A stretch of DNA of 64,000 nt, taken from the NCBI RefSeq assembly GCF_006349365.1, contig NZ_CP040899.1:496001-560000 (forward strand), written 5' to 3'. The stretch is from Georgenia wutianyii. Lineage in GTDB: Bacteria > Actinomycetota > Actinomycetes > Actinomycetales > Actinomycetaceae. Positions 42,666-49,379 of the stretch are shown piece after piece (within the stretch, counting starts at the first letter, position 1; every line of letters begins with the position of its first letter). Both the position numbers and the translations under genes were made by a program. The notes beneath the pieces were generated by a model. The model did not search any database and was not told the DNA's origin. It saw only the letters and a list, made by a program, of their open reading frames with translations.

Positions 42666-43310
42666 TCAGCGGCCGAGGCCGGCCTCGTCGACCTTGCGGT
42701 GATAATGCATGCCGGCGCGCCCACCGAGGATCGCACCAAGCAGGCTCACCAGGGCCGCGGCGACCACCGTGATGACTGCGGTGGTGGTGAGGTCGTCCGT
42801 GTCGATCGGGATGGGAATATTCGCCAGCTGACCCTGCCCGATCACGTTCTGACCGGCGATGACGCCCAGGACCGCGAGGACGATCACGATCACCACCGCC
42901 CAGACCCACACCGCCACGCCCTGCTTGACGCCGTCGAACCGGGCCATCCGTCCGGCGACGTAACCGCCGCAGAAGTAGGCGATGAAGAGGATCACCGCCG
43001 CGACGATCGCGCCCACGATCCCGATTGTCTGCGCGTTGTCGTCGGCAGCATCGGCTGCCTGGGTTAGGCCCAGGTCGCTGGCGAGACCGATCGCAGTGGC
43101 GATTCCGGTGATGAGAGCGGTCAGCAGGGCTGCGGCGCCGGTGGCGGTGAGCCACCCGAAGAACGCGGAGCCGATCTTGACACCGCCGTACTCCTCCTTC
43201 TCCCTCTTCACGACGCTCTGCCGGTCACGGCCTGGGCTCTCGGACGAGCGCGCGTCCGAACCGGCCCGGGGTTCCTTCTCTTGCGGTGTCGATCCGTAGC
43301 TGGTGCTCAT
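42666..43310 (-). CDS. Multi-pass membrane protein of unknown function
   Basis: 214 residues. A charged N-terminus (about 45 residues, ending KREKEEYGGVKIGSAFFGW) precedes four to five helices (about 52-75, 95-120, 127-150, 175-200). The glycine-rich end LLGAILGGRAGMHYHRKVDEAGLG resembles stress-type membrane proteins found with LtrA, AmaP and PRC-barrel genes. I do not recognise a precise family. The ATG follows AAAGGA on its strand. Confidence 0.7.
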   Translation of the reverse strand: MSTSYGSTPQEKEPRAGSDARSSESPGRDRQSVVKREKEEYGGVKIGSAFFGWLTATGAAALLTALITGIATAIGLASDLGLTQAADAADDNAQTIGIVGAIVAAVILFIAYFCGGYVAGRMARFDGVKQGVAVWVWAVVIVIVLAVLGVIAGQNVIGQGQLANIPIPIDTDDLTTTAVITVVAAALVSLLGAILGGRAGMHYHRKVDEAGLGR

Positions 43311-43407
43311 GGGTGTGTCCTTTCCGGGTGACGAGTCGAGATGCTTCCAGGCGGTCTCCGGTGGTGGCGGACGGCAGTCGACGCCGCCGGCCACCACGCG
43401 GTATCCG

Positions 43408-43670
43408 CTAGCTGTGTCCGACCGGGGTGCCGAACATCAGGGTGCGTCGGCGGACGTCGACGGTCCCAGCGCCGACGAGCAGGTCCTGGAGGTTGTCGGC
43501 GTCGTCGGGATCGAGGGTCAGCACCTCTTCCAGGCGCCCTGGTCCAACACCAGCTGCAGGGTGTAAGTCCCTGGTGCCCGGGCGTCACCGGCGACCCAGC
43601 TGAACTGGTCGTGGCCGACCTGACGGACGGCGATGCTGTCATCGGTGACGGGCTGGGTGACGTCGCTCGT
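43408..43670 (-). pseudogene. Decayed small stress-type gene (start codon lost, one frameshift)
   Basis: A good ribosome-binding site (GGAGGAG) is followed after six bases by ACG rather than ATG, then the frame TSDVTQPVTDDSIAVRQVGH and on to YTLQLVLDQGA. It stops shortly after, but the neighbouring frame carries on as LEEVLTLDPDDADNLQDLLV and RRRTLMFGTPVGHS. Together they make a plausible protein of about 85 residues. One base lost or gained near 43525, plus the ACG start, marks it as broken, unless ACG is used and the shift is a sequencing error. Confidence 0.5.
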
Positions 43671-43803
43671 GGGGTTCTCCTCCGGGTGCAGATGTGGTCG
43701 TGGATCTTGCCAAGGGCGGTGGCACCGCCTGGGGTGCCAGGAGACCTCTTCTGGGCTGGGAACCGAGGTCCGGTCCTGTTCCCTCGGTTCCCGGGGCCGG
43801 TTG

Positions 43804-43980
43804 CTAGCGGCCGAGCCCGCCCAGCCCACCGGGGAGCTTGCCGAGCAGGTCTTGGGGGTCGATCCCGAGCTTGCTGAGCAGACCGGAGTCCTTGTCGGTG
43901 TCGACCTTGTGGGGCAGCTCGGACTCGGCCTGGGTGGCCTTGTCCGTCTCGCCGCCGGCCGTGAGCTTGTCGATGTGCAC
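43804..43980 (-). CDS. 58-residue hypothetical protein
   Basis: GTG start with CGGAG eight bases upstream; the frame runs VHIDKLTAGGETDKATQAES, then a charged middle with HKVDTDKDSGLLSKLGIDPQ, and ends in a glycine-rich DLLGKLPGGLGGLGR. It has no membrane helix. It lies in line with the leftward stress genes of the island. I do not know its family; the good ribosome-binding site and codon pattern make it likely real. Confidence 0.55.
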   Translation of the reverse strand: MHIDKLTAGGETDKATQAESELPHKVDTDKDSGLLSKLGIDPQDLLGKLPGGLGGLGR

Positions 43981-44099
43981 GGTGGTTCTCCGTTCGTTGT
44001 TCTCGGTCGCTTCCCCACTAGGGACGCGCGGTCGGGGGCCTTGGGGGCCGTGGCCCGGCGATCCCCGGGCGGGGCCGGGCCACGGACCGGTGGCCCGGG

Positions 44100-44921
44100 T
44101 TAGTGCTTCGTGCCGCGCTCGGGGGCCTCGCCGGTGTCGGTCTCGATCTGCTCCTTGCGGACCTCCTCGGTGACCTCCCGGTCCTCGGTGACGGTCTCGG
44201 TGTCCAGGCGCACCCGCTCGACCGGGACGGTCTCCTTGGTGACCACGGGCTCCTCGGCGTGCAGGATGACCTCGTGCTCCTCGGAGGTGAGGTCCCCACC
44301 GGCCATGGCCGCGTCGCGGTTGGCCTCGGTGATCGGCTCACGCTCGATGCGGACCTCTTCGTGGGAGACCGGGACGGTCGTGGTGACGTTCTCGGTGACG
44401 ATGTACTTGCGCAGCCGGGCCTTGCCGGCCTGGACCTCCTCGGTGCCGACGTGCAGCTGCTCCTCCGAGCGGGTCATCGCGTTGTCGGTGGTCCTGCCGG
44501 AGGTGTCGCGTCCCACCACGCCCGGCTCACCGGTACGGTCGTCCCGGGGTGCGGGGGCGCCGACCCCGGGCAGGCCGGAGTCGGAGGCGGCCTCGGAATA
44601 GTCCAGGCCGTAGTAGCGGTACAGCTCGGCCTCCTGGCCCTGGGACAGGTGACCATCGCCGGACTCCTCCACCCGGGGGGCGTCCTTGACCTGGTCCTTG
44701 CCGTAGGGCACCTGGATCTCGCTGCCGGACACGGTGCCCTGGGCCAGCGGGACGAAGGACTCGGCGCTGCCGAACATGCCGGTCCTGACGGTGACCCACT
44801 CGGGGTCACCGGTCTGGTCGTCGAGGTAGACCTGGCCGACGTTGCCGATCTTCTCGCCGGCCTCGGTGACGACGGTGCCGCCGGTGGAAAGCAGGTTCTG
44901 GATCTGGTCCGTGCTGATCAT
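44100..44921 (-). CDS. PRC-barrel and DUF2382 (YsnF/AvaK-like) stress protein
   Basis: 273 residues. The PRC-barrel (about 5-90) has TVVTEAGEKIGNVGQVYLDDQTGDPEWVTVRTG. A linker rich in Gly and Asp follows, then a DUF2382 domain (about 150-260) with VGTEEVQAGKARLRKYIVTENV and VRIEREPITEANRD. Such proteins are linked to general or osmotic stress in actinomycetes and bacilli, without a known reaction. It fits the stress character of the island cargo. Confidence 0.87.
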   Translation of the reverse strand: MISTDQIQNLLSTGGTVVTEAGEKIGNVGQVYLDDQTGDPEWVTVRTGMFGSAESFVPLAQGTVSGSEIQVPYGKDQVKDAPRVEESGDGHLSQGQEAELYRYYGLDYSEAASDSGLPGVGAPAPRDDRTGEPGVVGRDTSGRTTDNAMTRSEEQLHVGTEEVQAGKARLRKYIVTENVTTTVPVSHEEVRIEREPITEANRDAAMAGGDLTSEEHEVILHAEEPVVTKETVPVERVRLDTETVTEDREVTEEVRKEQIETDTGEAPERGTKH

Positions 44922-45006
44922 GACTGACTCCTTCTGGTGGGTGCTGCGGGATTGTGGGTGATGACTCCGGCGGCCAGTCGGGCGGGCCGCGGGGTCGGCG
45001 GTGCCC

Positions 45007-45585
45007 TCAAGTGAGGTCCCGCCTGGTGCTGCGGCCCTTGCCGGGGCGCAGCACGATGTCGACGGCGAGGTCGGGGGCGTCGGCTGCCTGGCGCAGGTGG
45101 GGTATGACCAGCTCTTCGAGCTGGGCACGGATCTCGGCGACGTCGGCGCGGTCGGAGAGGTCCACGGTCAGGTCCAGGCGGGGGTGGTCCTCCCCGCGCA
45201 GGTGCGCCGATGCCCCGGTGACGCCGCGCAGCGCGCCGGCCTCGTCCTCGACGGCGTCGATGAGCGCACCGGCGTGCAGGGTGGTGAGCCCGTCGCGGGG
45301 GTCTTGGGTCAGGTCCAGGCGGGTGACCCGGTCGGTGCGCAGCTGCGCCAGGAGCCAGCGCAGCCCCAGCAGGGCGATCACCAGGCAGGCGGCGGCCACC
45401 ACGGGCCAGAACCACGAGGTGTCCGCGGCGAGGCGGCTGAGCTGGTCGGGCAGGACGGGTGAGGCTGCGAGGTCCGTTCCGAAGCCGCCGAGGCTGAGCA
45501 CGAGGCCCAGCACGCCGGCCGCGAGGAGGGCCAGGCCGAGGAGGGTGAGCACGGCGCGGTTGGCGCCGTCGACGCGGGTGCTCAC
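45007..45585 (-). CDS. amaP: Alkaline shock response membrane anchor protein AmaP
   Basis: 192 residues: two membrane helices (about 10-32 and 58-80) followed by a soluble Asp23-like domain (VTRLDLTQDPRDGLTTLHAGALIDAVEDEAGAL). In Firmicutes AmaP tethers Asp23 to the membrane. Its GTG start overlaps the stop of the DUF6286 gene by four bases, so they are coupled. The Asp23 gene it would anchor is decayed just upstream. Confidence 0.75.
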   Translation of the reverse strand: MSTRVDGANRAVLTLLGLALLAAGVLGLVLSLGGFGTDLAASPVLPDQLSRLAADTSWFWPVVAAACLVIALLGLRWLLAQLRTDRVTRLDLTQDPRDGLTTLHAGALIDAVEDEAGALRGVTGASAHLRGEDHPRLDLTVDLSDRADVAEIRAQLEELVIPHLRQAADAPDLAVDIVLRPGKGRSTRRDLT

Positions 45586-46133
45586 CGGGCCGCCTTGGTG
45601 GAGATGGTCACCCGTGGGCGCAGCACCTCGGCGAGCCCGAGGTCGGTGAGTGTCTCGGTGACGGCGCTGCTCACCTCTGCGTGGAGGGTGCCCGGGGAGC
45701 GGGTGGCGGTGCGGGCCCGGACGGTCGCGCGGCGCCGGCTCACCTGCGCGCGGGCCGCGCTGACGCCGCTGGTGCGCCGCGCGGCCGTGGCCAGGGATGT
45801 CTCGATGCCTCGGCGGGAGGCGCTCACGCTCACCCCGGCCGGGGTGCCTTGGGATCGGGGGGGCAGGCTCAGGGCGGAGGGTTTGCCTCGCCGGAGCGCG
45901 GGCCACAGCAGCAGCAGCCCGAGGAGCGCCAGCGCGACCAGCCCTGCGCGGACCGGGTCGGTGTCCCAGGTCTGTTCCCCGAGCCAGGTGCTCCACTGCT
46001 CGTGCGGGAGGACCCAGGAGGGCCGGCCGAGGAGGGCCAGGACGATCTCCACGGCGGCGAGCAGCCCACCAAGCAGCAGCGCCAGGGCCAGCAGCACGGA
46101 CAGGATCCGGTTCAGCAAAGCCATCGCGGTCAC
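45582..46133 (-). CDS. DUF6286-type membrane protein
   Basis: 183 residues with two helices (about 10-32 and 62-80) separated by the loop with PSWVLPHEQWSTWLGEQTW, then an Arg/Ser-rich soluble domain ending LAEVLRPRVTISTKAAR. This gene type regularly stands between Asp23 and AmaP in actinomycetes. I use the GTG at 46133 because it overlaps the stop of the Asp23 remnant (GTGA); an ATG three codons on is the alternative. Confidence 0.7.
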   Translation of the reverse strand: MTAMALLNRILSVLLALALLLGGLLAAVEIVLALLGRPSWVLPHEQWSTWLGEQTWDTDPVRAGLVALALLGLLLLWPALRRGKPSALSLPPRSQGTPAGVSVSASRRGIETSLATAARRTSGVSAARAQVSRRRATVRARTATRSPGTLHAEVSSAVTETLTDLGLAEVLRPRVTISTKAAR

Positions 46134-46368
46134 TTCACTCTCTTCCGGCTCGCGGTGGGCACCTTGAGGCTGACGACGTCTATGTCGACGTGGTCGACCC
46201 GCACGTCGGTGATCCGGCGATCTTCTGCACGACGCCGTCGGCGATGGTGGTGTTGCCCTGCGGGCTCTGCAGGGCGCTTGGCGCTGCCTTGGCGAGCTGA
46301 CTGCTGCTCGCACCCGGCGTCGCGGCAGGGCTGCTGGACAGGGCCGATGCGGTGGTGGGGTCGCTCAC
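46130..46368 (-). pseudogene. Asp23/Gls24 gene with an internal deletion
   Basis: The GTG start gives a low-complexity leader and then GNTTIADGVVQKIAG, the beginning of an Asp23 domain. The frame then ends at TAG after a short foreign tail. In another frame the same DNA continues as ITDVRVDHVDIDVVSLKVP and ends at a TGA overlapping the next gene, as the end of an Asp23 protein would. About 70 residues of the domain are missing between them. I read it as an internal deletion that also shifted the frame. Confidence 0.6.
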
Positions 46369-46383
46369 GGTCTCTCGTCTCCC

Positions 46384-46479
46384 TCGCGGATCAGTTCTTG
46401 GTCCGGAGCACCACGCCAGGCGCCGGCGCGGCGCCGTGACTACGGTGACCCTCATCTCCTTAGACACCAAGATCCGCGA
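46384..46479. promoter_or_regulatory. Symmetric GATCCGCGA elements in the divergent stress/sigma promoter region
   Basis: TCGCGGATC (46384-46392) and GATCCGCGA (46471-46479) face away from each other, each followed on its own strand by a purine-rich stretch with GGG. One leads to the Asp23 remnant and the other to the sigma-factor gene. It may be a sigma or regulator site used in both directions. Confidence 0.45.
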
Positions 46480-46527
46480 AGGGTTACACCCCGATGCCAT
46501 GGACTGAGGAACCTCGGGTGACCCCCG

Positions 46528-47076
46528 ATGCCGGCCCCCCCCAGCGCCGACGGCTGGGAGGCGGCCCTGGTCGCCCAGGCCCGCGACGGGAACGAGAGCG
46601 CGTTCGAAACTCTCGTCCGTCGCCACCAGGACCGCGCGTACCTGGTCGCGCTGCGAATCACCGGCCACCCGCAGAACGCCCAGGACGCCGTCCAGGACGC
46701 CCTCCTGAACGCCTGGAAAGGTCTGCCACGTCATCGCAGCGAGTCGAGCTTCGGTACCTGGCTGATCCGCATCGTCATCAACCGCTGCCACAACCAGCGC
46801 CGGGCCGCCCGACCCATCACCGCTCTGCCCGACGATGAGCCGATGTCCGGACCCGGACCCGAGAGCGAGGTGGTGGCCGCCCACCGCCAAGATGCCACTA
46901 TGAGGGCGATGGCCGCTCTGCCCTTCGACCAGCGCACCGCCCTGGTACTGCACACCTTCAATGGTTGTACGCACGCCGAGGCAGGGCGGATCCTGGGTAT
47001 CAGCGAGAATGCTGCCAAGGTCCGCGTGCATCGAGCCCGGCGCACGCTGACCGCCCGCCTGCAGGGATGGAGGTGA
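46528..47076 (+). CDS. ECF-type RNA polymerase sigma factor
   Basis: 182 residues with region 2 (ESAFETLVRRHQDRAYLVALRITGHPQNAQDAVQDALLNAW, about 22-65) and region 4 (LPFDQRTALVLHTFNGCTHAEAGRILGISENAAKVRVHRARRTL, about 130-172). It should direct polymerase to a small set of stress promoters, probably in this island. The following gene begins five bases after its stop and carries an anti-sigma zinc motif, so the pair likely forms a sigma/anti-sigma switch. No ribosome-binding site is obvious. Confidence 0.9.
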   Translation: MPAPPSADGWEAALVAQARDGNESAFETLVRRHQDRAYLVALRITGHPQNAQDAVQDALLNAWKGLPRHRSESSFGTWLIRIVINRCHNQRRAARPITALPDDEPMSGPGPESEVVAAHRQDATMRAMAALPFDQRTALVLHTFNGCTHAEAGRILGISENAAKVRVHRARRTLTARLQGWR

Positions 47077-47081
47077 CCGAT

Positions 47082-47708
47082 ATGGCCGAGTCTCGCCTCG
47101 CGTGCGGCGCCTCCTACGACGCACTGCTGAACCAGGTCGCCGAACGCACCGAGCCCGTCGACCCCGACCACCAGCGGGCCTGCCCTCACTGCCGAGCCGC
47201 CCTCGCCGAGTTGAGCGCCTTGTGGGCCCCGGTCCATGAGCTCGTGGACACCGATGTCCGGGCACCCTCCGACCTGCTGACCGCGGTGATGGCTCAGGTC
47301 CGACAGCTCGCCCGGCACAGCTGGTATGCCGTCATCCCCACCGGGCGGGGCGAGACACGGATCGCGGCGCGGATCATCGCCGCCGTCGCCCGCCTGGCGG
47401 CGCAAGAGGTCCCCTCCGTGACCCTGGCCCTGGGGGGCGGGCGCACCACACTGGACGCCACCAGCAGCCGGGTCGCCAGCCCCGCCGGCGAGCCGGCGAC
47501 CGACGTCGGCGTCGCCGGGACCCACGTGATCATCGATATCCAGATCGCCGTCGAGATGGGCACCGACATCCCTACCGTCGTCGAGACGCTCCGTGCCCAC
47601 GTCGCGCGCACGATCACCAACCAGCTCGCCCTCACCGCCGCAGAAGTCAACGTCACTGTCGCCGACGTACAACCCGCCGAAGCTCGCCCCTCGCCACGGT
47701 CCTCCTGA
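47082..47708 (+). CDS. Putative zinc anti-sigma factor fused to an Asp23-like domain
   Basis: 208 residues. The N-terminal part has HQRACPHC (His30, Cys34, Cys37), matching the H-x3-C-x2-C zinc motif of ZAS anti-sigma factors, in a helical segment of about 65 residues. The rest (about 80-195) reads as an Asp23/Gls24 domain with AVARLAAQEVPSVTLAL and VIIDIQIAVEMGTDIPTVVETLRAHVARTI. No membrane helix is seen, so it should be cytoplasmic. It sits directly behind the ECF sigma gene. I infer that the Asp23 domain senses or docks to the AmaP envelope complex. Confidence 0.7.
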   Translation: MAESRLACGASYDALLNQVAERTEPVDPDHQRACPHCRAALAELSALWAPVHELVDTDVRAPSDLLTAVMAQVRQLARHSWYAVIPTGRGETRIAARIIAAVARLAAQEVPSVTLALGGGRTTLDATSSRVASPAGEPATDVGVAGTHVIIDIQIAVEMGTDIPTVVETLRAHVARTITNQLALTAAEVNVTVADVQPAEARPSPRSS

Positions 47709-47813
47709 CTCCGGCCCGCGACGGTACCGAGTGATCGACGCGTTCAGGCGGGTCAGAGCGGGTTTTAGACGTCTACCGGCGACGTCCGTCACCAGCCAGA
47801 ATGGGCCGATTTC

Positions 47814-47832
47814 GTTCCGCTTCAACATGTGA
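47814..47832 (+). other. Internal attachment-like copy of the ychF end
   Basis: GTTCCGCTTCAACATGTGA equals the last 19 bases of ychF except for one G-to-A change. It marks the right end of island unit 1. Nothing coding leads into it, so it is not part of a gene here. The 166-bp gap around it between the Asp23-fusion gene and the dehydrogenase has no other gene. Confidence 0.6.
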
Positions 47833-47874
47833 GTCCCGACGGCGGGCCTCGCGCCGGGAGCCGGAGACCGCGTC

Positions 47875-48549
47875 CTATTCGCGGCCCTCCTCCAGCGGGA
47901 TGAGCATGGTCCGGAACGGGCCCGCGGAGCTGTGCAGCTCCCAGATGCGCTCGGCCACGTCGTCGATCCCGTTCTCGAGGTTGAGCTTCGGGATGGCTCC
48001 CGGGATCACGAGCTGGACGACCCGGACGCCCTCGTCCTGCAGGGCCTCGTGGAGCATCTCGCCGTACGCGCTCTCGGCGGGGAACGCGACCGAGGTCCCG
48101 GCGAAGCCGCTGCGAGCCTTGACCGACGTTCCGCCGTTGACGAGGACGATGCTGCCCTCACCCGCCTCTCGCATCGCCGGCAGGACCGTGCGCACGGCGT
48201 GGATGAGGCCCAGGGCGGAGAACTGCAGGGCCTCCGTTGCCAGCTCGGGCGTCAGCTCGAGCACCGGCTGGAGGTAGGCCCGGGAGGGGAGCGGGCTGTA
48301 CTGCAGCACGCTGATCCGGCCGAGCTCGGTCGTGGCCCGTTCAAGGGCGGTCACGAGGGACTCGGGATCCAGCACGTCTGCCGGGTAACCGCGCGCGACC
48401 ACGCCGCCGGCCTGCAGCTCGGCTGCCAGGTCGTCCAGCGTCGCCTGGTTGCGGGCGATGAGGGCGACAGAGAAGCCCTCGGCGCCGAACTTCCGCGCGA
48501 CTGCGGCCCCGAGGCCTGGTCCGGCACCGATGATTGCGATGGTGGGCAT
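47875..48549 (-). CDS. Short-chain dehydrogenase/reductase (SDR family)
   Basis: 224 residues with the Rossmann start IAIIGAGPGLGAAVARKFGAEGF and NAG-like and active-site regions: GSIVLVNGGTSVKARSGFAG and a Tyr in ESAYGEMLHEALQDEG. In place of the classical YxxxK the sequence is YGEML, so the catalytic lysine is not in its usual place and activity may be altered. The substrate is unknown. It is the only gene of the second unit behind ychF and is more GC-rich than unit 1. Confidence 0.8.
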   Translation of the reverse strand: MPTIAIIGAGPGLGAAVARKFGAEGFSVALIARNQATLDDLAAELQAGGVVARGYPADVLDPESLVTALERATTELGRISVLQYSPLPSRAYLQPVLELTPELATEALQFSALGLIHAVRTVLPAMREAGEGSIVLVNGGTSVKARSGFAGTSVAFPAESAYGEMLHEALQDEGVRVVQLVIPGAIPKLNLENGIDDVAERIWELHSSAGPFRTMLIPLEEGRE

Positions 48550-48642
48550 GGCCCGTCCCTTCCCGGAGAGTGTGGGCCCGACCATAGCCGCGGGCCGCGT
48601 GACGGACCTGTCGTGGGCCGTGGCGAAGGCCGCAAGGAGGGC

Positions 48643-48687
48643 GTCATGCAGGACGGCGACGTCGGGGAGCTCCGCTTCGACGTCTGA
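48643..48687 (+). other. Distal copy of the ychF 3' end
   Basis: The 45 bases match the ychF end at 41 positions and would read VMQDGDVGELRFDV before a TGA. It has no gene in front of it. It may be the ychF end of the original host, displaced when island DNA supplied a new one. Confidence 0.65.
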
Positions 48688-48717
48688 GCGACCGTGCTGG
48701 CACGCTGACGCCCTACC

Positions 48718-49233
48718 TCAGCGGCCGGCGGCGTCGTCCGAGGTCGTCGGCGCGGTGAGGGCCGCGGCGTACGCGCGCATCGAGCGCTGGTAGCGGGGCA
48801 GGGCCTCGATCTGCGCCTCGACCGAGACCTGGAGCGCCTCGTCGGTGCGTCCGGCGCTGTGGAGCGCCAGGGCCAGCACGAGGCGTGGGGCGGACCCGGT
48901 GGACTCGTGCGTCGGGGCGGCTCGCAGGACGGCGATCGCCTCGTCGAGGCGGCCGAGGTTGCGCAGGGTCGAGCCGTACTGGACCGCGAGCTGCGCATGC
49001 CTGGCGGTGTCGAGGCCGAGGTCCAGAGCGCGCTCGTACTGCGCGGCGGCCTCGGCCTCGAACCCCTGGGAGTCGTACATCCCCGCGAGCTCGAACGCCG
49101 CCCTGCCGTCGGTGGCCGGGCACGTCGCCGCCAGGTCGCGCATCGCGGTCACGCCGTCCTCGGGTCCGAGGCAGTCGAGACGCTTCCACAGCTCGGCGAC
49201 CGAGGCTTCCCACTGCTCCAGCGGCGTCGTCAT
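48718..49233 (-). CDS. Tetratricopeptide-repeat protein
   Basis: 171 residues, all helical, with about three TPR units: ALAGMYDSQGFEAEAAAQYERAL-like units from about residue 45 (AGMYDSQGFEAEAAAQYERA), YGSTLRNLGRLDEAIAVLRA, and LALALHSAGRTDEALQVSVEA. Such proteins mediate protein contacts. Partner and role are not visible from the neighbours. Confidence 0.75.
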   Translation of the reverse strand: MTTPLEQWEASVAELWKRLDCLGPEDGVTAMRDLAATCPATDGRAAFELAGMYDSQGFEAEAAAQYERALDLGLDTARHAQLAVQYGSTLRNLGRLDEAIAVLRAAPTHESTGSAPRLVLALALHSAGRTDEALQVSVEAQIEALPRYQRSMRAYAAALTAPTTSDDAAGR

Positions 49234-49379
49234 GGCGGCGATTGTGTCAGGGGGCAGGAGGCGGCTCGTCCGGGCGACACCGTGCCGGAAGGACCCCTGG
49301 TCACTCCACAGCCGCAGGCGTACCATCTGGTACACGGGGAGGTGGGGTGCCTCCGCACAGCACATGGGGGGCAGTGACG

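Larger units (their letters stand above)
40751..47832. mobile_element. Putative genomic island at the ychF 3' end (unit 1)
   Basis: It is bounded by direct repeats of the ychF end (TTCCGCTTCAACGTGTGA at 40733-40750 and TTCCGCTTCAACATGTGA at 47815-47832). An inner 11-base direct repeat GGTCAGAGCGG lies near each end (40768-40778 and 47751-47761). The DNA inside is visibly less GC-rich than its surroundings, contains an IS3 remnant and several broken genes, and interrupts otherwise housekeeping sequence. No integrase is present, so it can no longer move by itself or was moved in trans. Confidence 0.6.

Noticed and set aside
40751..48690. Integrase or recombinase gene for the island
   Set aside because: I looked for a tyrosine or serine recombinase on both strands and found none; the only mobile-element protein is the IS3 fragment.
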